A DNA stretch of 35,000 nt from Symbiodinium natans. Its lineage: Eukaryota > Sar > Dinophyceae > Suessiales > Symbiodiniaceae. The notes beneath the pieces are model-generated. The model had not been told where the DNA came from. It was given only the letters and a program-made list of their open reading frames with translations, and did no database searches. The position numbers and the translations under genes are program-made. This document shows positions 1 to 9,226 of this stretch, piece after piece. The DNA lies in assembly GCA_905221605.1 (NCBI GenBank), contig CAJNDS010002351.1, forward strand, positions 350,001 to 385,000, written 5' to 3'. How positions within the stretch are numbered: the first letter of the stretch is position 1; each line of letters opens with the position of its first letter.

Positions 1-171
1 GGGGTTTTCAGGTTTTAGGGTGCAGGGTGTATCAGGCGCATAGGGTTCTGTCGGGTTTAGAGGGTTTAGGCTTTAGGGTTTATTCGGCTTACAGGGCTTT
101 ATCGCGTTCATAGGCTTGACAGGTTGTATGGGCTGGAGGGGTATATAAGGTTTAGGGTTTAGGGTGGGTAC

Positions 172-203
<32 letters not shown>

Positions 204-289
204 ACCCTAAACCCCAAACCCCAAACCCCAAACCCCAAACCCCAAACCCCAAACCCTAAACCCTAAACCCTAAACCCTAAACCGCACAG
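1..289. repeat. Telomere-like repeat DNA before the first exon
   Basis: Degenerate TTTAGGG-type sequence (about 1-165) turns into CCCTCAA (172-205), CCCCAAA and CCCTAAA copies (up to 283), ending directly before an AG|G acceptor at 288-289. It is most likely the 3' part of an intron whose upstream exon lies outside the window. No coding frame is visible. Confidence 0.75.
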
Positions 290-2313
290 GCTTGCCCTCG
301 GCACCATGGCACTGCCTTCCGCACCGTGACCTTCGAGGACGGCGACGGCAGCGGGGAGCCGTGCGTCGAGCAGTATCTGCAAGACAAAGGGCTGGAGGAG
401 GGCGCTGAGGCTGGGTTTAGGGGGTTTTGGGGTTTTGGGGGTTCAGGTTTTTGGGTTTGGGGTTAGTTTAGCGTTGTTTCGCGTTTAGGGTTGGGGGCTT
501 AGGAGGAGCTGTAGACCCTAATACCCTGAACCCTAAATACCCTATTTAGGGAGCCCTAAACCCTAAACCCTAAACCCTAAACCCTAAACCCTAAACCCTA
601 AACCCTAAACCCTAAACCCTAAACCCTAAACCCTAAACCCTAAACCCTCGAGAGGTCACATGGTTGGGCTTCACAAGCGCCACGAGCAGCCCAAGCGTTG
701 CCAGCAACCTCCTCTTAGAGGCTCAGGCGGATGAGTCGGTACAAGCTGTTAACTAGGGTTTTGGGGTTTAGGGTTTAGGGTTTGGGGTTTGGGGTTTAGG
801 GTTTTGGGGTTTAGGGTTTAGGGTTTTGGGGTTTCGGGTTTAGGGTTTGGGGGTTTGGGGTTTAGGGTTTGGGGGTTTGGGGTTTAGGGTCTACAGTCAC
901 CGCTACACTCCCTGAAGCCCTGAGACCCCAAACTCTTATACTATATGCCCTCACTACCAACCTCGGCCAGTTTAGAGCCATAAGCCCTGAGCCGATGAAA
1001 CCCGAAACCCCGAAACCAAAGCCCCTAAAACCCGAAAACCCTCAAACTCTAAACCTCAAACCCGAAGCCCCAAAACCCTTAGCCACTATCCCTAAACCCC
1101 AAACCCTAAACCCCGAACCCCAAACCCTAAACCCTAAACCCCAAACCTCAAAGCCCCCAACGCCTAAGGAGGACGCTTGCCAAGCCGGGCGCCCGAAGAA
1201 CTCCGCGGGGGTCATCTACAAGGTCATCGACTCCAGAGCCTTCTCAAGAGAGAGCGGTGTACTTTTTGGTTGTTTAGGGTTTAGGGTTTAGGGTTTAGGG
1301 TTTAGGGTTTAGGCTTTAGGGTTTAGGGTTTAGGGTTTAGGGCTTAGGGTTTAGGGTTTAGTATAGGGTTTTAGGGCAGCCTTGAACATCCCCCCATGAA
1401 GCACCAAGCCAAATGCAGCTCCGTCGCAGTTGCTAGGCTTATGCGGGGTGCCACCTGTCAGCTCTAAACCCCAAACCCCTAAACCCTCAACCCCTAAACC
1501 CTCAACCCCTCAAACCCACTCAACCCCTCAACCCCTCAACCCCCCCTCAAAGCCCCCTCAACCCCCCTCAAACCCCCCTCAAACCCCCCTCAAACCCCCC
1601 CTCAAACCCCCCTCAAAACCCCCCCCTCAACCCCCCCCTCAAAACCCCCCCTCAAGCCCCCCTCAAACCCCCCTCAGAACCCCCCTCAACCCCTCAAACC
1701 CAGGAGCCGTCTCCGTCGCACCTTACACCAACTTCCCCGAGAAGCAAGAGCTGCTCCTCAGGTTGACCTGGTGATTTCTCTCTGATTTTTGGTCCCTTTC
1801 GGGGGGCCCTTATTGTAAGGCGGCCCCACTTTATTGAGGGTGCTTAAAAGGGACCCTAATTTTAAGAACTGAGCATCTGGAAGATGACTCACAGGTTTTG
1901 GGGTTTCATGGGTTTATCGGGGACTTGGAGGGGTTTATAGGTTTTATAGGGGAGTTATAGGGTTTGTAGGGAATTTAAAGAGGTTTACAAGGTTTCAGAA
2001 GGGTTTAGAGGGGATTTGGAGGTTTATCAGGTTTGTCGAGTTTATAGGATTTATAGCGTTTACAGGGTTTGTAGGGTTGAAAGGATTTCTAGGATTGAGG
2101 GCCTAATTCGAACCTTCCCATTATGGCCGAAGCCCTAAACTCTAAACCCATACAGCCCACAGAAAAAATCAGCGACTGAATGACTTAAAACCCTAAACCC
2201 TAAACCCTAAACCCTGAACCCTGAACCCTGAACGCGAACCCTGAACCCTGAACCCTAAACCCTAGACCCTACACCCTCATCAGTGGAGTTCTTGACGCGT
2301 TGTTTACAGGCCC

Positions 2314-2361
<48 letters not shown>

Positions 2362-3451
2362 AGAATCTAAACCCTAAACCCTAAACCCTAAACCCTAAAC
2401 CCTAAACCCTAAACCCTAAACCCTAAACCCTAAACCCTAAACCCTAAACCCTAAACCCTAAACCCCTTAATCCAGCACAGGCTCTTTGAGCCGGACGCGA
2501 AGTTCAAAGTCAAGGGCCTCTATCAGCTCACGGACTACATGCTGCTCATCTGCTCTGAAGCCTCCGGCTCCGTAGTGTTTAGGGTTTAGGGTTTGAGGTT
2601 TGGGGTTTAGGGTTTGGGGTTTCGGGTTTAGGGTTTAGGGTTAGAACAGGGTTTCGGGTGTTGGGTAACGCAAGGTTCCCACACTGTCACGCCCTAGACC
2701 CTAAGCTCTGGACCCTAATGCCGAAATCCTAAACCCTAAACACTCCCAAACCCTGAACCGTGCAACCCTAACCCCAACAAAGCCCCCAAGAGCCACTGCA
2801 CCCTACAACCCCAAACCCTAAACCCGAAACCCTAAACCCTAAACCCTCAAGCCTGAACCCTAATATGTTTCTGAGGCTGCAGAAGGGCGGCTCTGCGCCG
2901 TCGGAGTGGAACATTTCCTTCTCCGAGCTCACGCAAGCTCCCCTGAAGCTTGGGTTTAGTTTAGGGTTTAGGGTTTAGGGTGAGGGTTTAGGGTTTAGGG
3001 TTTAGGGTTTAGGATTTAGAGTTTAGGGTTTAGGGTTTAGGGTTTAGGGTGGTTTGGGGTTTCTGGGGTGGTTGGGTGTTGGAGATATGAGTTGAGGGTT
3101 TTTGGGGTTTTGGGTTTCAGGGTTGAAGTGTCAGGGTTTTGGGTTTCAAGGGGCCTGAGTCTTTTTTTGGGGTAGTGTAGGGCTATTGTTTTGAAGTAGT
3201 ACCAATACGACCATTGAGAGCGAGGTTACAGGCTTGTGTAGTAAACGGTTATCTGTCTATCTTCGATGCAGCGCCAAAAGCCCCAAACCCTAAACCCGCA
3301 ACTTTCCGAAGCCCTAAACCCTAAACCCTATACCCTAGACCCCAAACCCTAAACCCTAAACCCCCCGACCACCGCAGCGAGCTCAAGGAAGCGCGCGGTG
3401 GCTGGGAATCAGCGGGATCTACTGATCCTGCTTCAGCAGGAGCCAGCCGAG
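290..3451 (+). CDS. ADP-ribosyltransferase-like domain, seven exons (partial gene)
   Basis: I do not recognise a named gene. Exons 290-409, 655-738, 1169-1256, 1704-1761, 2481-2576, 2876-2932 and 3388-3451 join in one open frame; the acceptors are all AG|G and the donors are GC, GT, GT, GT, GT, GC, GC. Exon 2 reads GFTSATSSPSVA, like the STS strand of ARTs. Exon 3 has GVIYKVIDSRAFS and exon 4 has NFPEKQELLL, the position of the ExE loop. The join continues into LFEPDAKFKVKGLY, which fits the end of an ART fold. ARTs move ADP-ribose from NAD to protein. The catalytic Glu of ExE is present (EKQE), but the first acidic position appears to be Lys, so arginine-specific activity is doubtful. Exons 6-7 are less sure. 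The start lies upstream, and the gene probably continues into the exons from 4423. Confidence 0.6.
548..648. repeat. CCCTAAA array before exon 655
   Basis: About 14 perfect CCCTAAA copies ending just before the AG|G acceptor at 653-654. Confidence 0.9.
769..890. repeat. TTTAGGG/TTTGGGG array after exon 655-738
   Basis: Degenerate G-rich heptamers and octamers following the GTACAAG donor; a CCCCAAA/CCCTAAA half follows at about 990-1160 before the next exon. Confidence 0.85.
1269..1700. repeat. TTTAGGG half (1269-1362) and CCCCTCAA half (1461-1700) of one intron
   Basis: The G-rich half starts 13 bases after the GT donor at 1257; the C-rich half, mostly CCCCCTCAA units of varied length, ends at the CAG|GAG acceptor at 1702-1703. 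Confidence 0.85.
1782..1870. mobile_element. Family-2 MITE-like element, short
   Basis: TTTTTGGTCCCTTTCGG at the left, AAAGGGACCCTAATTTTAAG at the right: GGTCCCTTT / AAAGGGACC inverted ends. Confidence 0.5.
2180..2466. repeat. CCCTAAA arrays split by a 47-base poly-C tract
   Basis: CCCTAAA/CCCTGAA at 2189-2276, poly-C at 2315-2361, CCCTAAA at 2367-2465 (about 14 copies), then the CACAG|G acceptor at 2479-2480. Confidence 0.9.
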
Positions 3452-3506
3452 GCCGTACGCTACCGTAACATATCAGCTAAATGCCATTAATCACCTTAAT
3501 CCGTAA

Positions 3507-3715
3507 GCCCTAAACCCTAAACCCTAAACCCTAAACCCCAAACCCCAAACTCCAAACCCTAAACCCTAAACCCTAAACCCTAAACCCTAAACCCTAAACC
3601 CTAAACCCTAAACCCTAAACCCTAAACCCTAAACCCTAAACCCTAAACCCTAAGCCCTAAGCCCTAAACCCTAAACCCTAAACCCTAAACCCTAAACCCT
3701 AAACCCTAACCCTTG
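3507..3715. repeat. Long CCCTAAA array
   Basis: About 29 heptamers with few variants (CCCCAAA, CCCTAAG) in the SHWWG/ART gene region. Confidence 0.9.
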
Positions 3716-3997
3716 AGTTTAGGCTTCATTTATTGGGCCCTTCGCCGGCGCGCATGTGCGAAAGTAGCTAGATCACCATCCAGGGGCCTGCGGCCACTTC
3801 CTTCGTGGCCGGGAAGTGCATGCGCCCAACTGAGCTTCGAGGACCAGAGATAGTGGAAGAGATTGAGGGCTTATGGTAAATGGCTTAGGTGGGAATAGTG
3901 TAGGTTCAGGGCACAGTTGTTTTTTCAAACAGGGGTTTAGTCGGCCTGCTGCCGAATGTCGGACTGTGGGGGTCAGGTTATGAGCTTAGGATACTGA

Positions 3998-4105
3998 AGT
4001 GGGCATTTCCCAGAATAGGGGTACCCGTAATATACCCCGAAGTACTATAGTCCTTATTATAGGAACCCTCAAAAAAGGGTACCCCCTACTATCGGAAACC
4101 GCAAA
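3998..4105. mobile_element. Family-2 MITE-like element, best copy
   Basis: TTTCCCAGAATAGGGGTACCC at the left pairs with the inverted right end GGGTACCCCCTACTATCGGAAA; internal ACTATAGTCCTTATTATAGG is also partly palindromic. Confidence 0.75.
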
Positions 4106-4422
4106 TGTTCAGGAATCCGCTTGTCCACGCTGGTCAAGATCTACGAAACACACAAAGCCAGGTTGGAGACGCGTCTTGCCTGAGCCAGCCCCCGAAACCT
4201 GGAGCAAAACACCCTGAGAGTTTAGGCCTTAAACCCTAAACACAAACCCTGGGCCCTAAACTTGGGATTAACAGTCCTCAATGGGGATTAAAGTACCCCC
4301 TTATGAGAATCCTTGTCAAGGATTGTAGTATAAGGGGAACATCCCAGCCCTGAACCCTGAAGCCCTAAACCCAAACCCACGGTATGGGGTGCGAATCGTC
4401 GATTCGATTCGACTGAAATGAG

Positions 4423-7400
4423 GCTGATCTACTGCTCTCACATGAACAAGTGGCGCTGCTGGAATATGCACGACGTGGTCAAGGCGATCTTCACCCTAAA
4501 CCCTAAACCCGAAACCCTAAACCCTAAACCCCCTAAACCCTAAGCCCTAAACCCGAAACCCTAACCCTAACCCTGAGCCCAAAACCTAAACCCCAAGCCC
4601 TGGTTTAGTTTCTGAGGGCTGAACCCTGATCCCTAAGACCCTGAACCTACCTTGAACCCTACCCGAAGCTGGTAAACGGATCTTGACTTGAACCAAAGGC
4701 ACCCCCAAAACCTCAAAACCTCAAACTCTAAACCTTGGGATGTTCCCCCTTAAACTATCAATCCTTAGTGGGGATTATCATAGGGGGTATTTTAATCCCT
4801 ATGAAGGACTGATAGCTTACGGGGGAACAACATCCCAACCTAAACCCGAAACCCTAGATCTTAAACCCTGAACCCTAGAACCCTAAACGAGGAGATCATC
4901 ATTCCAGAGACGGACAAGCGACGGGTGAGCTATGCCGAGATGCTGGGGCAAAACAAGGTCGAGTATTTTGTCTCACACTGGTGGGGCAAAGAGTTCAGGC
5001 ACTTCGTCAAGGCCTTGCAGTGTTTTGCCACGGCCATCGGCGAGAACGATCCGATTTTTTGGATATGCTGCTGGGCTGGCAGTGCTTCTGTGTGCCCGTG
5101 TGCCCTTGCCCTCAGCCCCTAAGCCCAAGACCCTGAACACAACAGGCCTGAACATCCTAAACCCTGAATCCCAAAACCTTGAACCCTCAACCCCAAACCC
5201 CTAAAAGCCCAAAACGTCCTAGCACTCTAACGCCTAAACCCTAAACCACTCTAAACGTCCAACAGGCTCATTTGCGAACAGCCAGCACGATGTGGACTTG
5301 GGTTCATGTTTGTCATTGAGCCCCTTCAACTTGGCGTTGAAAGTCTGCAAGGGTGTGGCGACTCCGATCCTTCAGTCGGGGTTTAGGGTTTAGGGTTTAG
5401 GGGTTTTAGGGGGTTTAGGGGGTTTAGGGGGTTTAGGGGGTTTAGGGAGTTTAGGGAGTTTAGGCAGTTTAGGGAGTTTAGGGAGTTTAGGGCTTAGGGT
5501 TTTTGGATTTGGGGTGTTGGGGCTTAGGGTTTCGGGGTTCCTTTCAAGTTGAAGCCAAGGTGATGGTCCTCGACGATGAACTAGCCGCAGCCTCAGCAAG
5601 ACCCATCACGCAAAAGGGGGTGCTTCCGAAATTAGGGGTACCTTATTGGGGGTCCTAAAGGGAACCCTATACTCTTTGGGGGGGTCTATATTAGGGGTCC
5701 CCTTAATTTTCGTAAACCCTCATATCTGAAGCCGGGCTACTAAGGGATGTCGTAGGCCTCCCTGAAAAGAAACTGCATCGCAGCCTCCAGGGAAAACATA
5801 CTCACTCCCGATAGCTCATTTGTGCCGGCTCAGGTGACGCTGAAGCGCATCTGGTGTCTGTATGAGGCGCTGGACATCAGGGTGGAGAGAGAGCGAAAGA
5901 GACAGAGACGGAGACAGACAGAGGAGACAGAAAGACAGAGACCGAGACCGCGGCAGAGACGGAGACGGAGACAGAGACAGAGAGGGAGAGGCAAGGCATG
6001 CAGCCGAGACAAGGTTTCACGACCACGGTTCGAACAGAGAGCCGACACAAGGAGACCCGTCGTGCAGCCGGGGCTAATGGGGGCGTGGCAGTAACATGGG
6101 GCTAAGATACGGGGGAAGGTTTTTGGGGAACGAAACATCGGCTGCACCAGGGCCTACTGAACCGACGCACAGCCCCAAATACAGGGGCGGGTGAAGACGC
6201 CCGGGGCTTCGGCCCCAAGCCCCTAGAAAGAAAGAAAGACAGACAGACAGAAAGAAAGAAAGAAAGAGAGAGAGCGCTTCTTGCGTTTTTTGTAGAGGGG
6301 GGGGGGGGGTTGGGTTCTAGGTGCAGGGTCTTATTTGTTTTGAGGTGTGTGATACAGGGCTTAGGGTGGCTCTGAGATCTCGTCAAGAGGTGATGCGGGT
6401 CTTCCAGCTCGGGCTTAGCTTCGACCTCACCACGCACGAAGGTTGCCTTTCGCGCTGCCCCTCGCCAGGGGAGGATGGGGTCTAGGGTTTAGGGTAGGGC
6501 TTTCAGGGTTTAGGCCCGTGCAGTTGGCTAAACCCTAAACCCTAAGCCCTAAACCCTAAGCCCTAGACCCTAAAAACCCTACCCCTAAGCCCTAAACCCT
6601 AACCCTAAACCTAAAAACCCTAAACCCCAAACCTAAACTTGCCAGAAGTTTCAAACACCATGGTTCATAGGGCCATTTAATATCCCAATCCCACGACGAT
6701 CATGTGCACACCCTCGTCCTAAAACCCAAACCCAAACCCCAACCCCAAACCCTAACCCCAAACCCTTAAACCAACCAAAACCAATCCCAAAACCCCTAAA
6801 CCCCAATCTACAACCCCTAAACCCAATCTCCAAAACCCTAAACAAACCCCAAACCCTAAACCCCAACCCCAAACCCTAAACCAAGGTGGGCCACGAGACT
6901 TCGGCTTCGGCGGCAACGCCGGGCTCAAGCGCGCCTCTCGCCAACCGGGGCGCAACTTCTCAACGTCGACGTCTCCAACGCCCCTTGGGCGCTGGGGTGG
7001 GGGGGGGGGGGGGGGGTGGGGGGTTTTTTGGGTTTTAGGGCTTAGGGTTTAGGGATTTTGGTTTTCCGGCTTTGTCTAGGGTTTCTAGGGCTTTTAGGGT
7101 GTTTAGGGTTCTTAGGGATTTTAGGGATTTTGGGTGTTTTGAGTGTTTTTTTTGTGGGTTTTTCTTTTGTTTTGGTTTTGGGGTGAGTTGAAGGCAAGTA
7201 AGAAGGCCCTTTGGCGCACCATGCTGCTGACAGCCTATGTGGCTATGCACGGGTGAGGTCTGCTGCAAGTCATATCGTCTGGTCCGTCCTTGTTTGGAAG
7301 TGAGATGTGGCAGGCAGACATCCTGACAGCATTTCTGAAGACGCGTAGGTTGTTACGATTGGTTTTAGGGTGTTTCGGGTTTTTTTAGGTTGTTTTGTTT

Positions 7401-7477
7401 AAGGTTTTTAGGGTTTAGGGTTCTTAGGGTCCTTAGGGTTCTTAGGGTTTTCAGTTTTTTTTTTTTTTTTTTTTTTG

Positions 7478-7517
<40 letters not shown>

Positions 7518-8885
7518 CTTAGGATTTTTTGTATTTTAGGGTTTTCGGGGCACAGGGTGTTAGGGTTGTTGCGGTTGAGGGTTTTAGGGTCTTAGGGATT
7601 CAGGGATTTAGGGGTTCAGGGTTTCAGGGTTTTAGGGTCATAGGGCTTTAGGGTTAGGATTCAGAGTTTTCGGTTTTAGGGCTTAGGGCCTAGGATTTCG
7701 GGCTTCTTTTGTTGCGCTTTCGGAGGGTTCCGGGTTCAGGCTTTAGGCTTCAGGGTCTCTGGTCTCGGGTTTAGGGCTTTCAAAGTGGTAGGGGATATCT
7801 TGTCGAGTTGCCCACCTTGTTCGCAGGGTAGCCCCAGAAGTTGGGATGTTCCCCCTTAAACTAACAGTCCTTAATATGAACTATTATTGGGGGTAAGTCC
7901 CTATTAAGTACTGTAGTGTAAGGGGGAACCTCCCAGAACCCTAAACCCTAGACCCTATTCGGACTGTTAGTGCAAGGGAAACATCCCAATGTTTGACAGT
8001 AAGGCACAGGCTTCTGACGAGAATGACATGGCCACGATCCTGCAAGAGATTGATGACAAGGCCCAAGGGTTTAGGGTTTAGGGTTTCGGGTTTGGGGTTT
8101 AGGGTTTAGGGTTAGGGCGGTTAGGGTTTAGGGTTGCCCTAAGTCCCAAACCCTCCCCGCACACCCCAAGATTGGTATGGAGCGTCAGTTTTGCTAGGTA
8201 CTTGGGCGATACCGGAAAAGATTCACATCTCTGACCTTTCTTCAACAATTGCTCCTGCTACTGTTTGTATTGTTGTCTTTACCAGTATCACGAGTATTAC
8301 CATTTTCTCCTACTTTTACTCCAGTTGGTATGATGATGCTTCTTGTTTACATTGTGATCACCTAAACCCGTACACCCTAAACCCTAAACCCTAAACCCTA
8401 AGCCCTAAGCCCTAAGCCCTAAGCCCTAAGCCCTAAGCCCTAAGCCCTAAACCCTAAACCCAATTGCGAGGTCGGCCGCCCGCAGATGAACCTCTGCATC
8501 GGGGCTTTCTTGGCTGACAAGGTCCTCAAGCTGCAGCGTCAGGCGAGGGGCTTCTTCTGTTTTCCGTTGAGCGGTCAGGGCTCGCAGGACTCGCAGGGCT
8601 CACAGGGTTTAGGGTTTAGGGGTTTAGGGTTTAGGGTTTAGGGTTTGGGTGTACTGTTTAGGGGTTTAGGGGTTTAGGGGCTTAGGGGCTTAGGGGTTTA
8701 GGGGTTTCAACGTGCAGGCCGAACAGGCAGGGGTCGCGGTGGATGCCCACCTCTTCTTCAAGTTGGAGATGACCGCTCGCGAAGCGCGCCGGGTGTCCTG
8801 GTACGGCCGGGTCGAGCTGCACGCGAAGGCGCAGACGAAGACGCACTGCAGCAGTTGCAGCTCTTGTTGCTGTCGTTTGGGTTAA
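4423..8885 (+). CDS. SHWWG/RIWCLYE protein with TIR-like core, 3' end of gene
   Basis: Exons with good frame and AG|G support: 4423-4483, 4892-5066, 5266-5354, 5560-5577 (or 5583), 5834-5881, 6390-about 6470, 6886-6988, 7194-about 7250, 8010-8060, 8471-8542 and 8718-8885 (TAA stop). The key motifs are YFVSHWWGKEF, then WICSFANSQHDV across a GC-donor splice, GVMVLDD and RIWCLYEA, in the order seen in SHWWG proteins common in dinoflagellates. The S-H start strand and the WC..E end resemble TIR domains, where this Glu is catalytic in NADases; that link is inference. Exon 6390 reads FDLTTHEG and 6886 LLNVDVSNAPW. The last exon ends in a Cys-rich tail. Joins near 6470-6885 and 7250-8010 are unresolved, and one frame there has a TGA. 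Probably one gene with the ART-like exons upstream. Confidence 0.7.
4735..4838. mobile_element. Family-1 MITE-like element
   Basis: TTGGGATGTTCCCCCTTA and inverted TACGGGGGAACAACATCCCAA; subterminal CTATCAATCCTTAGTGGGGA pairs with TATGAAGGACTGATAG on the right. Confidence 0.8.
5625..5716. mobile_element. Family-2 MITE-like element
   Basis: TTCCGAAATTAGGGGTACC at the left, inverted GGGGTCCCCTTAATTTTCGTAA at the right; it sits in the intron between the VMVLDD and RIWCLYE exons. Confidence 0.7.
5884..6290. repeat. Purine-rich microsatellites in an intron
   Basis: GAGACA/GAGAGA-type repeats (5884-5990) begin right after the RIWCLYE exon, and an AAAG/ACAG tract follows at 6223-6273, then a G run near 6298-6309. 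Arg-rich and Leu/Arg-rich open frames here on both strands come from the repeat and are not genes. Confidence 0.8.
7003..7515. repeat. Poly-G and poly-T tracts around exon 7194
   Basis: A G run lies at about 7001-7023, and a T run (7455-7476) is followed by 37 G (7479-7515). They lie in the introns of the SHWWG gene between degenerate TTTAGGG copies. Length at such tracts is unreliable in assemblies. Confidence 0.8.
7841..7990. mobile_element. Family-1 MITE-like element plus a second right end
   Basis: TTGGGATGTTCCCCCTTAAA ... GTAAGGGGGAACCTCCCAG (7841-7936) is followed by a separate right-end fragment, GACTGTTAGTGCAAGGGAAA then CATCCCAA (about 7961-7989). This suggests nested or partly deleted copies. 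Confidence 0.7.
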
Positions 8886-9160
8886 CGGTTAGGGTTCGGG
8901 GTTGCGGGCACGCAAGCTTCGCCATTTTGCGCTGCTTGATACTCCTCTTCAAGCACCTTTGAGCTGCGTGGCATTTTCTGTGCCCAAGCGTGAAGCTGTG
9001 GGTATACTCGCTTCGCTTCGAAACCCGAGAGATTCGTGACATCACCCGGCTCCCCCTCACAAGCTTGCGCCCGAAGTCTACATGGTTACTTGAAGTGTCA
9101 CTGGACAGCAGTGTCATTGATGCAGTGTCATTTTGACAGACCACACCAGAAGGTTTTTGA
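8886..9160. other. Short intergenic spacer between two + strand genes
   Basis: Only about 285 bases separate the stop of the SHWWG gene from the probable trans-splice acceptor of the next gene. No TATA-like element was seen. A weak match to part of the dinoflagellate spliced leader (GCCATTTTG at about 8929) is too short to call. Confidence 0.5.
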
Positions 9161-9170
9161 ACTTTTGCAG
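9161..9170 (+). promoter_or_regulatory. Candidate spliced-leader trans-splice acceptor
   Basis: ACTTTTGCAG lies 56 bases before the first ATG of the membrane-protein gene. The reading frame is closed upstream by TGA, so the 5' exon must start here or nearby. Dinoflagellate mRNAs receive a spliced leader at such AG sites; use of this one is inferred. Confidence 0.45.
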
Positions 9171-9226
9171 ACTTGCCGTCTTGTGCTCGGAGCTTAGTTA
9201 CTCTTAGTTGTACAGGCACTGTCAGC

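Larger units (their letters stand above)
3452..4422 (+). other. Intronic DNA with unresolved exon(s)
   Basis: Holds a CCCTAAA array (3507-3715), a stretch after an AG|G acceptor at 3721-3722 that is open in several frames, a family-2 palindromic element (about 3998-4105) and a degraded family-1 element (about 4262-4347). The exon that should link phase 0 at 3451 to phase 2 at 4423 could not be fixed. The sequence 4106-4215 is open but unlike any family I know. Confidence 0.5.

Noticed and set aside
1-700. True chromosome end (telomere)
   Set aside because: The arrays are short, occur on both strands, are separated by exons and continue through the whole window, so they are interstitial.
869-1168. 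Pro-rich open frame (PKPQTLNPEPQTLNP type)
   Set aside because: It is a translation of the heptamer array; only 1169-1256 of it is kept as an exon. The same applies to 1430-1703, 17606-17881 and many minus-strand frames.
1376-1460. Short open segment reading CSSVAVARLMRGAT, ankyrin-like
   Set aside because: The exons on both sides (1169-1256 and 1704-1761) join in phase without it, and it lacks an AG|G acceptor and donor.
5830-6147. Leu/Arg-rich minus-strand and Arg-rich plus-strand frames
   Set aside because: They come from the GAGACA microsatellite.
8925-8945. Possible spliced-leader relic (GCCATTTTG followed by GCGCT)
   Set aside because: Only 9 contiguous bases match what I recall of the leader, and the position is not next to a start codon; chance is likely. 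A second match, CATTTTGGCT near 16087, is part of a minisatellite.
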